64,000 nucleotides of DNA. It comes from Conexivisphaera sp049976725 (GTDB lineage Archaea > Thermoproteota > Nitrososphaeria > Conexivisphaerales > Conexivisphaeraceae). Below are positions 1-8,727 of this stretch, one piece after another. The notes below the pieces were generated by a model. That model had not been told where the DNA came from, searched no databases, and worked only from the letters and a program-made list of their open reading frames with translations. The position numbers were made by a program, and so were the translations under genes. The stretch lies in assembly GCA_049976725.1 (NCBI GenBank), contig JBMFHR010000003.1:1-64000 (forward strand). Direction: 5' to 3'. Each line of letters starts with the position of its first letter. Positions within the stretch are counted from its first letter, which is position 1.

Positions 1-118
1 CCTGTCGTGGGCCACGCGCTCCGCGCTGGCCCACCCGCGCGCCGCCCCGCGCCGTCCGCGCGGATGGTGGCCCTGCAATATCTCCTCAGGCCCCGTGAAG
101 GGGCACGCGTCGACCGGG

Positions 119-490
119 TCACCGCGCCAGCTGGCGCGGAAGCCCGGCGTGGCGCGCAGGCCCGCTCGGGCGCGGCCCATATCCACGCGGGGTGCCGCCG
201 GGGTTCACCATCCCCGTCCATGAATATCGAGCGCACGCTCCTGTGATCCGCGTCGAGGTCGGACGATCCGGGACCGGCGAGTACCTGTACCTGTGGACAC
301 ACTTCCACACCGGGGCGTGGCTCCTCCCCATCGCGGCCAGGCCCCCGAGGCGCGCTGAGGGAGAGGCCGGGGAAATACAATGCATAGTGCAGAGCATGAT
401 CCTCCTTCCTAGTTTGTATAGTGATCACGGCGGATCGGGAGGAGGGTCCACCCGAATTTGGATCCATCGATTGGGCTCAAGTTGACGGGG
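119..490. repeat. Degenerate repeat element, copy A (partial)
   Basis: This stretch is a diverged copy of the element at 8192-8745. Both share the palindrome gcgccagctggcgc at the left of the common part, a well-conserved middle (for example gtgatccgcgtcgaggtcgg) and a right end reading ttgg-ctcaagttgacgg. By eye the two agree over about 365 bases with scattered substitutions and small indels. The part left of about 119 does not resemble the other copy, so the left end of this copy is either different or lies outside the window. The right end stops about 20 bases before the likely promoter of the next gene. No intact transposase is seen. A remnant or non-autonomous mobile element is the likely origin. 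Confidence 0.7.
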
Positions 491-550
491 GTCCGGGAGG
501 ATCGGGCAACGTTATTAGGGCCTCCCGCCGGTGGTTGGACCGCGACGGAC

Positions 551-1840
551 ATGGGTATGACGATAACTGAGAAAATACTCGCGCGCGCCTCGGGCAAGCG
601 GAGCGTCTCGCCCGGGGACGTCGTCGTGGCACGCGTCGACCGCGTCATGATGCACGACGTCGGGGCTCCGGGCGTCTGGGACGTCTTCCAGGAGCTCAAG
701 AGGAGGGGGATCGACGTGAGCAGGCTGTTCAACCCCAGGATGGTCTGGATGACCGAGGATCACTTCGTGCCACCGCCCGATCCCAAGTCGGCCGAGAACC
801 TGCGGCTGATGGAGATGATGGCGCAGATGTACGGCATAGAGGAGTACTACCGCTTCGGCCTGGGGACCTACGGCGTGTGCCACACGCTGGCCTACGAGGA
901 GGCGCTCGTGCTCCCGGGCCAGGTGTACGTCGGGACCGACTCGCACACAGTCACGTCTGGCGCGCTCGGCGCGTTCGCGACCGGGATGGGGCACACCGAC
1001 GTGGCCTACATACTGCTCCACGGCAAGAACTGGTTCAGGGTGCCCGAGACGATCCTCTTCAGGCTGAACGGCGCCCTGAGGGACGGCGTCATGGCGAAGG
1101 ACGTCATACTCAGGATCCTGGGCGACATAGGCGCTGACGGCGCCAACTACATGGCCATGGAGTTCTCCGGCGACGGAGTGCGCTCGATGCCGATAGAGGA
1201 GCGCATGACCGTGACCAACATGACGGTGGAGGCCGGCGCCAAGAACGGCATAATGGCGCCGGACGAGCTCGTCGCGGAGTACTACAGGTCGAAGGGCAAG
1301 CCCGAGATCCCCATGCTCAGCTCCGATCCCGACGCCGGGTACCGCGACGTCCACGAGTACGACCTGGCCAGGATGGAGCCAATGGTCGCGAAGCCGCACT
1401 CGCCGGCCAACGCCGTGGAGATCTCCGAGGTCGAGGGGCTCGAGATCGACGAGGCGTACCTGGGATCCTGCACCGGGGGCAAGTACCACGACATGGTTCA
1501 GGCGGCCAGGATCCTCTCCCGGGCCGGCCGCAGGGCCAGGGCGAGGTTCGTGGTGGTGCCCTCGACGACCAACGTCTACCGCAGGCTCCTCAGGGAGGGA
1601 CTCCTGGACGTCTTCCTGAACGCCGGGGCCGTCATAGGCCCGCCGACCTGCGGCGCGTGCATAGGCGGGCACATGGGCGTGCTGGGGCCGGACGAGGTGG
1701 CCATCTCGTCCACCAACCGCAACTTCCCGGGCAGGATGGGCCACAGGACTTCCAAGGTATACCTGGCGAGTCCCGCGACCGTGGCCGCGTCCGCGCTGGA
1801 GGGCCGCATAACGGATCCGAGGAGGTTCCTGGGGGGCTGA
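551..1840 (+). CDS. leuC: Aconitase-family dehydratase large subunit (3-isopropylmalate dehydratase / homoaconitase, LeuC/HacA type)
   Basis: This is the large, [4Fe-4S]-carrying subunit of an archaeal-type two-subunit isomerase acting on 3-isopropylmalate or homocitrate/homoaconitate, in leucine or alpha-aminoadipate/2-oxoacid chain elongation. It is 429 residues, normal for the short archaeal LeuC/HacA group. Visible family motifs are VGTDSHTVTSGALGAFATGM, the cluster cysteines in SCTGGK and PPTCGACIGGHMG, and STNRNFPGRMG near the end. The frame is open back to 458, but ATG at 551 (MGMTITEKIL) fits the family N-terminus and lies about 35 bases after a TATA-like aacgttattag; ATG 557 is also possible. 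The small subunit follows after 4 bases. Which substrate is used cannot be settled from this subunit. Confidence 0.9.
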   Translation: MGMTITEKILARASGKRSVSPGDVVVARVDRVMMHDVGAPGVWDVFQELKRRGIDVSRLFNPRMVWMTEDHFVPPPDPKSAENLRLMEMMAQMYGIEEYYRFGLGTYGVCHTLAYEEALVLPGQVYVGTDSHTVTSGALGAFATGMGHTDVAYILLHGKNWFRVPETILFRLNGALRDGVMAKDVILRILGDIGADGANYMAMEFSGDGVRSMPIEERMTVTNMTVEAGAKNGIMAPDELVAEYYRSKGKPEIPMLSSDPDAGYRDVHEYDLARMEPMVAKPHSPANAVEISEVEGLEIDEAYLGSCTGGKYHDMVQAARILSRAGRRARARFVVVPSTTNVYRRLLREGLLDVFLNAGAVIGPPTCGACIGGHMGVLGPDEVAISSTNRNFPGRMGHRTSKVYLASPATVAASALEGRITDPRRFLGG

Positions 1841-1844
1841 TAGG

Positions 1845-2351
1845 ATGGAACCGATACGGGGCAGGGTCCACAAGCTCGGCGACAACGTCGACACGGACCA
1901 GATAATACCGGCCCCCTACCTGAAGGACCTCAGTCCCCAGAACCTAGCGTCCCACGTGCTGGAGGGCGCGGATCCCTCGTTCCCGAAGAGGATCAGGCCC
2001 GGCGACATCGTCGTGGCCGGGTGGAACTTCGGCAGCGGGTCCAGCAGGGAGCACGCGCCGATGGCGCTCCGCTACGCGGGCGTCAGGGCGGTCCTGGCCA
2101 GGAGCTTCGCCAGGATATTCTACAGGAACGCCGTGGACGGCGGGCACCTGATACCCGTGATAATAACCGACGAGGCCTACCGCGGCATAAGCGACGGCGA
2201 CGTGGTCGAGGTCGATCTGGACTCAAGCGTGGTCACCGACGTCACGACGAGCGCGAGGTACAGGGTGGAGAAGTTCCCCGCCCTCATCGCCAGGATAGTC
2301 CAGGCCGGCGGGATCTTCAGCGTCGGGGACCTCTCGAGCCTCGAGGACTAA
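1845..2351 (+). CDS. leuD: Aconitase-family dehydratase small subunit (LeuD/HacB type)
   Basis: This 168-residue swivelling-domain subunit pairs with the large subunit just upstream to form the active hydro-lyase. The N-terminus GRVHKLGDNVDTDQIIPAPY, the GSGSSREHAP motif and FARIFYRNA are typical. The substrate-recognition loop after IIPAPY reads YLKD. As I recall the family, methanogen homoaconitase carries YLRT and isopropylmalate isomerase YLV(M/Y); a basic residue in the third position is compatible with a tricarboxylate substrate, so homoaconitase or dual activity is an open option. The gene ends convergently with thiI, overlapping it by 4 bases. Confidence 0.88.
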   Translation: MEPIRGRVHKLGDNVDTDQIIPAPYLKDLSPQNLASHVLEGADPSFPKRIRPGDIVVAGWNFGSGSSREHAPMALRYAGVRAVLARSFARIFYRNAVDGGHLIPVIITDEAYRGISDGDVVEVDLDSSVVTDVTTSARYRVEKFPALIARIVQAGGIFSVGDLSSLED

Positions 2352-3535
2352 CCCGCGCGCACGACCTCGGATCCCCTGCGCTCGAACTCCATTTCCCTCA
2401 TCGAGTACAGCGCCTCCTCGACGGCGCCGTCCAGCCCCGCGCCCTCGTAGAGCTCGAGCAGCACCCTGGGCGAGGTCCTGGTCACCGGGTGCCCCCGGAC
2501 CACGGCTGGGCAGCAGTCCGGGTAACGCTCTATCGACACGCCGTAGGTGCCTATCGAGGTGGCCGCCCTCACTATCTCCTCCTTGTCCATGCCTATCAGG
2601 GGAGCCAGCACCGTTATCCCAGCGTTCGAGTACGTGGCCGCTATGTTGTGGAGCGTCTGGGACGCCACCTGTCCCAGGCTGTCGCCCGTCACGACAGCGA
2701 GGTATCCGCGGTCGGCGGCCAGCCTGGCGGCCAGGCGCATCGAGAACAGCCTCAGGAGGAGCGAGGCGTACCTGCCCTCCCTCCTCGTGATGCGGAACCT
2801 GAAGGGCCAGCAGGGCACGGCCAGCAGCCTCGTCCTCATCGTGTAGACCGTCAGGGCGCGCGCGAGCCTCACGATCTTGTCCAGCTTCCCCTCGTCGTAC
2901 TCGTCGAACGGGTACAGGTGCAGCAGGTCCACCCGCACCCCTCTCTTGGCGACCAGCCAGGCGGCGACGGGCGAGTCGATGCCGCCCGAGATCAGGGCCA
3001 CAGCGCTGCCCATGGTGCCCACCGGCAGCCCCCCGGGCCCCCTGACCCTGTTGCAGCAGACGAGCGCCACGTCCCTCAGAACCTCCACCCTCACCAGCAG
3101 GTCCGGGTTCTCCAGGTCCACCCTGAGGCCCAGCTCGCCCGCGATGGCCGCCCCCAGCTCGCGGTTGATCTGCATCGAGGTGAGCGGGAAGCTCTTGTCC
3201 GCGCGGCTCGCCTCGACCCTGAAGCTCCCCCCGCCCGGGCACTCCCTGGCGACCTCGACGGCGGCCTCGCGCAGGCTCGCCGCGTTCGGCTCCGTCAGCC
3301 TGCATTGGGAGAGCCACGCCACACCGAAAACGGTCCTCAGCCTCTCGATGGCCGCGCCCGCGCTCCCCGGGGGAACCCTCACCAGGAGCCTGCCGCTCAC
3401 GCGGGTCACCTCGGCGCCCACGTCGGCCAGCGCGGCCCTCGCGTTCTCGGCCAGCGCCTCCTCGAAGACCCTCCTGTTGGCGCCCTTCAGCGCTATCTCC
3501 GAGTAGTGCACCACGACGGCGTCGAACAAGTCCAT
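2348..3535 (-). CDS. thiI: tRNA 4-thiouridine synthetase ThiI
   Basis: This 395-residue protein matches ThiI, which adenylates and thiolates U8 of tRNA and can also serve thiazole synthesis. It has an N-terminal ferredoxin-like/THUMP region (about residues 1-170) and a PP-loop ATPase domain starting with ALISGGIDSPVAAW. A CC pair in PDCCPAV lies at the position of the sulfur-handling cysteine region. There is no C-terminal rhodanese domain, as in most archaeal ThiI. The start is ATG 3535; a minus-strand TATA (cctataatatg, about 3559-3570) sits some 27 bases upstream, implying a nearly leaderless mRNA. It is divergent from citrate synthase. Confidence 0.92.
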   Translation of the reverse strand: MDLFDAVVVHYSEIALKGANRRVFEEALAENARAALADVGAEVTRVSGRLLVRVPPGSAGAAIERLRTVFGVAWLSQCRLTEPNAASLREAAVEVARECPGGGSFRVEASRADKSFPLTSMQINRELGAAIAGELGLRVDLENPDLLVRVEVLRDVALVCCNRVRGPGGLPVGTMGSAVALISGGIDSPVAAWLVAKRGVRVDLLHLYPFDEYDEGKLDKIVRLARALTVYTMRTRLLAVPCWPFRFRITRREGRYASLLLRLFSMRLAARLAADRGYLAVVTGDSLGQVASQTLHNIAATYSNAGITVLAPLIGMDKEEIVRAATSIGTYGVSIERYPDCCPAVVRGHPVTRTSPRVLLELYEGAGLDGAVEEALYSMREMEFERRGSEVVRAG

Positions 3536-3582
3536 CCCCCCGGCCGCGCGTTCAATACATATTATAGGTCTGCGCCAGATTC

Positions 3583-3592
3583 ACTTAAATAG
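3583..3592 (+). promoter_or_regulatory. TATA box of citrate synthase
   Basis: cttaaatagt stands about 25 bases before ATG 3612, so the transcript probably begins at or next to the start codon. Confidence 0.6.
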
Positions 3593-3611
3593 TAGGCGTT
3601 GCGCGCCGCAC

Positions 3612-4817
3612 ATGATGCCAACCAAACCGACTCCTGACATGCAGAAGTGGTGCCTCGACGAGAAGGGGCAGCCCAAGATAGACAAGGGCGCGGAGAACCT
3701 CTGCATGGATGAGTCCGAGATCTGTTTCATAGACGGCTTCCACAGCAAGCTGTACTACAGGGGGTACAGCATAGAGGACCTGGCGAACTACAGCAACTAC
3801 GAGGAGACCACCTACCTCCTATGGTACGGCAAGCTCCCCACGAAGTCCGAGCTCAGCGCGTTCTCGGAGGAGCTGAGGAGGAACAGGGACATCCCGCAGG
3901 GCGCCTACGACCTGATAAAGGCGATACCGCGCGACACTCACCCGATGGAGGCCCTCAGGACGGTCGCGTCTTACCTCGGCAACGTCGATCCCGAGAAGGG
4001 CAAGATGGGCCTCGACTCTATGCCCGCGAAGGCGATCCGGCTCACCGCCAAGCTGCCCACAGTCGTCGCCGCGCTCGCCCGCGCCAGGGATGGCAAGGAG
4101 CCGATAAGGCCGCGCTCCGACCTCTCCCACGCCGCGAACTTCCTCTACATGCTCAGCGGCAATGTCCCGGACAAGTTCTGGGAGAGGGCGATGGACGTCT
4201 CGCTCGTCCTGTACGCGGAGCACGAGATGAACGCGTCGTCCTTCGCGACCGTGGTCGTCGGCTCGACCCTCTCCGACTACTACTCCTCCATAGTCGCCGG
4301 GATCGGGGCCCTCAGGGGTCCCCTCCACGGCGGGGCCAACGAGGAGGCCATGAAGCAGTTCCTCGAGATCGGATCGCCCGACAAGGTCGACGCCTGGTAC
4401 AAGGAGAACATCCTGACCGGCAAGAAGAGGGTCATGGGGGCCGGCCACCGCGTCTACAAGACCTACGATCCCAGGGCCAAGATATTCAGGGAGTACGCCA
4501 GGAAGTCCGTCGACGTCTCCCGCGACCCCAAGCTGGCGGACATATACGGCATCGCGGAGCGCCTGGAGAACCTCGTCATGAGCCAGCTCTGCGAGTCCAG
4601 GGGCATTTGCACTAACGTCGACTACTGGAGCGGCATCGTGTACTACGCGATGGGGATACCCATAGAGCAGTACACGCCGATATTCGCGGTCGCCAGGATC
4701 GCGGGCTGGTCCGCCCACCTGATGGAGTACGTCGCCAGGAACAGGATACTGAGGCCCAGGCTCTACTACAAGGGGCTCCTGGACCTGGAGTACGTGCCCA
4801 TAGAGAAGCGCGGCTGA
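3612..4817 (+). CDS. gltA: Citrate synthase
   Basis: This 401-residue enzyme condenses acetyl-CoA and oxaloacetate to citrate, the entry to the TCA cycle. The family order is clear: FHSKLYYRGYSIEDLA near the N-terminus, the active-site His in GPLHGGANEEAM, the second His in MGAGHRVYKTYDPRA, and the catalytic Asp in NVDYWSGIVYYAMGIP. Length and motifs fit the compact archaeal/type I enzyme; 2-methylcitrate synthase is the nearest alternative. ATG 3612 is about 25 bases after a TATA box (leaderless); ATG 3615 follows directly. A pyrimidine-rich, T-containing stretch after the stop probably terminates transcription before the convergent pelota gene. Confidence 0.93.
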   Translation: MMPTKPTPDMQKWCLDEKGQPKIDKGAENLCMDESEICFIDGFHSKLYYRGYSIEDLANYSNYEETTYLLWYGKLPTKSELSAFSEELRRNRDIPQGAYDLIKAIPRDTHPMEALRTVASYLGNVDPEKGKMGLDSMPAKAIRLTAKLPTVVAALARARDGKEPIRPRSDLSHAANFLYMLSGNVPDKFWERAMDVSLVLYAEHEMNASSFATVVVGSTLSDYYSSIVAGIGALRGPLHGGANEEAMKQFLEIGSPDKVDAWYKENILTGKKRVMGAGHRVYKTYDPRAKIFREYARKSVDVSRDPKLADIYGIAERLENLVMSQLCESRGICTNVDYWSGIVYYAMGIPIEQYTPIFAVARIAGWSAHLMEYVARNRILRPRLYYKGLLDLEYVPIEKRG

Positions 4818-4825
4818 GGCCCCGC

Positions 4826-4847
4826 GCCTTTCCCCTTCTTTCCCCTT
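4826..4847 (+). terminator. Pyrimidine/T-rich terminator between gltA and pelota
   Basis: cctttccccttctttccccttt lies between two convergent genes. Archaeal terminators often need only T-rich tracts, so this is a likely termination zone for gltA. Confidence 0.45.
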
Positions 4848-5918
4848 TTATCTACGTCCCCTCCTGTACCTGAGGACGGCGACCGCGCCGCCCAGGCCGG
4901 ATATCCACGCCCTCAGCTCGGCGTGCCTGGACTCCAGTATCGTGATCCTGGCCCCGGTCCTCCTGGCCTCCTCCAGAACCTCGAGGGCGCGCCTCCCCAG
5001 CTCGGCGTCCGTCGACCTCACCAGCTCCGAGTCCACCACGACCTCCTCCGCCGCGCCCTCCCTGACCGCCTCCTCCACGCCGTCCAGCCCGTAGGCCAGC
5101 AGGTCGGGGTCCCGCCCCGCCACCCCGTTAACGCGATCCATCGCCTCGAGCTCCTCGACCAATACGGCCCTCCTGAGGACCTCCCTCACGGAGTCCCTCC
5201 TGAGGAGCTCGTGCACCCCCTTGACGCCGCCGTAGGAGACGCTGTCGACCAGCATGCGGACCCCGCTCGGCAGCAGCCCCCTGAGGCGGTCCGCCAGGTC
5301 GTCCTTCCAGTGCGCGGGGCCCGCGACCACCAGCTGCCCGGCGCCGAGCTCCCTGGCGAGCCTCGCCACCTCGGCCGCTATCCTCCCCATGGCCTCGGCC
5401 AGCCTCCGCTCCCTCTCCTCCGGCTGGTCCTTGCCCGGCAGCCTCAGCTCGCCCTCCTCCAGCACCTGCACCCCGTTGCCGCGCAGCACCGCCACGGCGA
5501 ACTCCTCGTCGTCCAGCGCCACCGCGAGCGCGCGGGCCGCGGCGCCCTTCGTGAGCCTCGAGAGCCTGTCCAGATCCTCCCTCCTCCAGCGGTCCTCCCT
5601 GCGTATGGCCACCTCCATCCCCGGCTCCAGGGACAGCGTGTGGTGCTGCCCCTCCAGGTCCAGCTCCTTGGGCGAGGAGACTATGATGCCCCGCACCCTG
5701 AGCCTGTCCGTGAAGGGCTGGTACTCCAGCTCCTTGACGGCTACGCCGAGCGTCATGGCCTTCCGGCGACTCTCCCCGTCACCCCTCAGCTCCCTGGAGG
5801 TCCTCGCGAACACGACGTCGCCCGGCCTTATCATCGAGTAGAGCGCCCACAGGTCCTCCTCGGTCTCCACCCTGACCCTGAGGAGCCTGTCGTTGTCCTC
5901 GAGCCTCACGTCCTGCAC
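4848..5918 (-). CDS. pelA: Archaeal pelota (Dom34), ribosome rescue factor
   Basis: Pelota acts with aEF1A-type GTPases and ABCE1 to release stalled ribosomes. The 356-residue protein shows the conserved opening (VRLEDNDRLLRVRVETEEDLW, spanning the second GTG), a central domain with LVVAGPAHWKDDLADRL and YGGVKGVHELL, and a C-terminal domain ending in GGAVAVLRYRR. The frame is open far upstream, but that part is antisense to EF-2. GTG 5918 is about 27 bases from the TATA element shared with EF-2, so a leaderless start there fits best; GTG 5909 (VRLEDND) matches homologues equally well. Confidence 0.88.
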   Translation of the reverse strand: MQDVRLEDNDRLLRVRVETEEDLWALYSMIRPGDVVFARTSRELRGDGESRRKAMTLGVAVKELEYQPFTDRLRVRGIIVSSPKELDLEGQHHTLSLEPGMEVAIRREDRWRREDLDRLSRLTKGAAARALAVALDDEEFAVAVLRGNGVQVLEEGELRLPGKDQPEERERRLAEAMGRIAAEVARLARELGAGQLVVAGPAHWKDDLADRLRGLLPSGVRMLVDSVSYGGVKGVHELLRRDSVREVLRRAVLVEELEAMDRVNGVAGRDPDLLAYGLDGVEEAVREGAAEEVVVDSELVRSTDAELGRRALEVLEEARRTGARITILESRHAELRAWISGLGGAVAVLRYRRGRR

Positions 5919-5940
5919 GTGCGAATCAGCTATGCGAACG

Positions 5941-5950
5941 TTTAAAAACA
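5941..5950. promoter_or_regulatory. Shared divergent TATA element, pelota / EF-2
   Basis: tttaaaaaca reads as a TATA box in both directions. On the minus strand the predicted transcript start coincides with GTG 5918; on the plus strand it falls about 14 bases before ATG 5985. No second TATA-like element is visible in the 66-base gap. Confidence 0.55.
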
Positions 5951-5984
5951 AACCACCGATCGCGATTGAAGTAGGTGCGCCGGC

Positions 5985-8177
5985 ATGCCAAGGTTCAAGA
6001 CCGTGGCCGAGGCCCTGAAGGTCGTCAACCAGAGGGACCAGATCAGGAACTTCGGCGTGATAGCCCACGTGGACCACGGGAAGACGACGCTCTCGGACAA
6101 CCTCCTGCTGGCGGCCGGCATGGTCTCCCCGAACCTCGCCGGCCAGGCACTCGTGCTGGACTACATGGACCTCGAGCAGAAGAGGAGCATGACGATAAAG
6201 GCGGCCAATGTCACGCTCTACTACGAGCACGAGGACAAACCCTACGTCTTCAACATGATAGACACGCCAGGGCACATAGACTTCACGGGCAAGGTGACCA
6301 GGAGCCTGAGGGCGCTGGACGGCGCGGTGGTCGTCGTCGACTCCGTCGAGGGCATAATGGTCCAGACGGAGACCGTCACCCGCCAGGCGCTGGAGGAGAG
6401 GGTCAAGCCCGTGCTGTTCATAAACAAGATAGACAGGCTGGTGAAGGAGCTCCGCCTCACCCCCGACAAGATGCAGAAGTGGCTGGGCAACATAATATCC
6501 GACTTCAACAGGCTCATAGACACCTACGCGGAGCCCGAGTACAGGGACAAGTGGAAGGTGAGCGTGCAGAACGACAGCGTTGCCTTCGGGAGCGCCAAGG
6601 ACCGCTGGGGCTTCAACCTGTCGGTCGCGAAGAGCTCCGGGCTCTCATTCAAGGACGTCTACGAGATCTACACGGGCGGGGACGTGGAGGAGCTGAGGAG
6701 GAAGGCCCCGCTGCACGAGACCATACTCAAGATGATAATACAGCATGCGCCGCCCCCCCACGTCGCCCAGAAGTACAGGATACCCAAGATCTGGCATGGC
6801 GACCTGAACAGCGAGGTCGGGAGGGCGATGCTGGAGTGCGACCCAGACGGGCCGACGATAATGATGGTGACGAACACCGTGGTGGATCCCCAGGCGGGCA
6901 TAGTGGCCACCGGCCGCCTCTTCAGCGGCACCGTCCACGAGGGGGACACGGTGTGGCTCGTTGGCGCCAGGACGTCCCAGAGGATACAGAGCGTCCAGAT
7001 GTTCATGGGGCCCTACAGGGAGGTGGTCGGGATGCTCCCGGCGGGGAACATACCCGCCCTCCTGGGGCTCGACAAGGCCAGGGCCGGCGAGACCCTCTCG
7101 TCCCTGAGGGACATGGTCCCGTTCGAGTCGCTCAAGTACGTGGCGGAGCCGGTCGTCACGATATCCGTCGAGCCCAAGAACCCGAGGGACCTGCCCAAGC
7201 TCGTCGAGGCCCTCCAGAGGATGCACATAGAGGACCCGAACCTGGTCGTCACGATAAACGAGGAGACCGGCGAGACGCTCGTGAGCGGCATGGGGGTCCT
7301 CCACCTGGAGGTCGTGCTGGCCATGCTGGCGGAGCAGAACCTGGACGTGATTGCGAGCCGCCCCGTGATAAACTACAGGGAGACGGTGCTCGGCAAGGCG
7401 GGGCCTGTGCTGGCCAAGAGCCCCAACCGCCACAACAAGGTCTACGTGAGGGTGGAGCCGCTGCCCGAGGAGATAGTGGAGCTGATCAGGACGGGCAAGC
7501 TCAACGAGAACATGGACAAGAAGGAGATAGCTAAGGTGCTCAGGGACTACGGGTGGGACGCGGAGGAGGCCAGGGGCGTCGTCTCCATAGACGACAAGGG
7601 CAACATACTAGTCGACGCCACGAAGGGCGTCCAGTTCCTGCAGGAGTCCATGGACTACCTGAAGGCCGGGTGGATCGACGTGATGAACGCGGGCCCGCTG
7701 GCCCAGGAGTACGTGAGGGGCACCAAGGTCGTGCTGCACCACTTCGTCCCGCACGAGGACCCGGCGCACAGGACCTACGCCCAGCTGATGCCAGCCATGA
7801 GGAAGGCGGTCATGGGGGCGATCCTGCTGGCGCAGCCGACCCTCCTGGAGCCGATACTCGGGATAGAGGTCTCCAGCCCGCCCGAGCTGATAGGGACTGT
7901 CGCCGGCGTGATAACGTCCAAGCGCGGGAGGATCATAGACATAGTGCAGAAGGAGTACCTCTCGGTGGTGGTGGGCGAGATACCGGCCTCCGAGACGTCG
8001 GACCTATCCGAGGTGATGCGCGGCGCCACTGGCGGCAAGGCCATGTGGACCACACACTTCAAGGCCTGGAGGCCCGTGCCGTCGAACATGCTGCAGTCGG
8101 TGGTCGAGGCGATACGCAAACGCAAGGGGCTCCCGCCGGCGGTCCCGTCGCCCGAGGAGTTCCTCGACAAGGAGTGA
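5985..8177 (+). CDS. fusA: Translation elongation factor EF-2
   Basis: This 730-residue translocation GTPase has all domains. G1 is AHVDHGKTT, G3 is DTPGH, and G4 is NKID. Switch I reads LEQKRSMTIKAANV, as in crenarchaeal EF-2 rather than the RGITI form. Domain IV contains the diphthamide loop HEDPAHRTYAQ with the modified His at residue 595; crenarchaeal homologues have HRGPAQ, so Gly-Pro has become Thr-Tyr. The end (GGKAMWTTHFKAWRPVPSN, RKRKGLPP) is normal. The start is ATG 5985, with a short leader after the shared TATA. It is a single-gene unit followed by a repeat element. Confidence 0.96.
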   Translation: MPRFKTVAEALKVVNQRDQIRNFGVIAHVDHGKTTLSDNLLLAAGMVSPNLAGQALVLDYMDLEQKRSMTIKAANVTLYYEHEDKPYVFNMIDTPGHIDFTGKVTRSLRALDGAVVVVDSVEGIMVQTETVTRQALEERVKPVLFINKIDRLVKELRLTPDKMQKWLGNIISDFNRLIDTYAEPEYRDKWKVSVQNDSVAFGSAKDRWGFNLSVAKSSGLSFKDVYEIYTGGDVEELRRKAPLHETILKMIIQHAPPPHVAQKYRIPKIWHGDLNSEVGRAMLECDPDGPTIMMVTNTVVDPQAGIVATGRLFSGTVHEGDTVWLVGARTSQRIQSVQMFMGPYREVVGMLPAGNIPALLGLDKARAGETLSSLRDMVPFESLKYVAEPVVTISVEPKNPRDLPKLVEALQRMHIEDPNLVVTINEETGETLVSGMGVLHLEVVLAMLAEQNLDVIASRPVINYRETVLGKAGPVLAKSPNRHNKVYVRVEPLPEEIVELIRTGKLNENMDKKEIAKVLRDYGWDAEEARGVVSIDDKGNILVDATKGVQFLQESMDYLKAGWIDVMNAGPLAQEYVRGTKVVLHHFVPHEDPAHRTYAQLMPAMRKAVMGAILLAQPTLLEPILGIEVSSPPELIGTVAGVITSKRGRIIDIVQKEYLSVVVGEIPASETSDLSEVMRGATGGKAMWTTHFKAWRPVPSNMLQSVVEAIRKRKGLPPAVPSPEEFLDKE

Positions 8178-8191
8178 GTTCCCCGGGAGAG

Positions 8192-8210
8192 GCTCCGTCA
8201 ACTTCAGGTC
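8192..8210 (+). repeat. Left terminal inverted repeat of copy B
   Basis: gctccgtcaacttcaggtc is the inverted partner of 8728-8745. Confidence 0.65.
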
Positions 8211-8727
8211 GCACGCCCACGCACCATAACTCCCCAGCCGAGCGAGACTATCAGCCAGGATCCCGCCGAACTGGACCCCGCTCCGCCGGCGCCCTCTCCA
8301 CTTCGAAGCTCGTTAGCGCGCGGCTGCGGAGGAGCTTGTAGTCGGGAGCCAGCTCAGGACCCGCCCGAAGGATGGCCCGCGCCAGCTGGCGCGGAAGCCC
8401 GGCGTGGCGCGCAGGCCCGGCTCGAGCGCTGCCCATATCCAGGTGGGCGTGCCGCTGGGGTTCACAATCCCCGTCCATGAATATCGCGCGCACGCTCCTG
8501 TGATCCGCGTCGAGGTCGGACGATCCGGGACCGGCGAGTACCTGTAACTATGAATCCACCTCCACACCGGGGCGTGGCTCCTCCACATAGCGGCCAGGCC
8601 CCCGAGGCGCGCCAGGGAGAGGCCGGAGAAATACGATGCATGGCGCAGAGCATGATCCTCCTTCCTACCTGTAGGTGATCACGGCGGGTCGGGAGGAGGG
8701 TCCACCCGAATTTGGATCCATCAATTG

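Noticed and set aside
1..118. Reading frame at the left edge as an upstream gene end
   Set aside because: Open frames exist but none has a recognisable motif, and the stretch may be element or spacer.
515..1894. Long minus-strand open frame (459 codons) across the dehydratase gene
   Set aside because: It is the antisense shadow of leuC in GC-rich DNA, with no promoter and no recognisable motif.
2223..3317. Minus-strand 364-codon frame over thiI
   Set aside because: Out-of-phase shadow of thiI, with Arg/Gly-rich composition.
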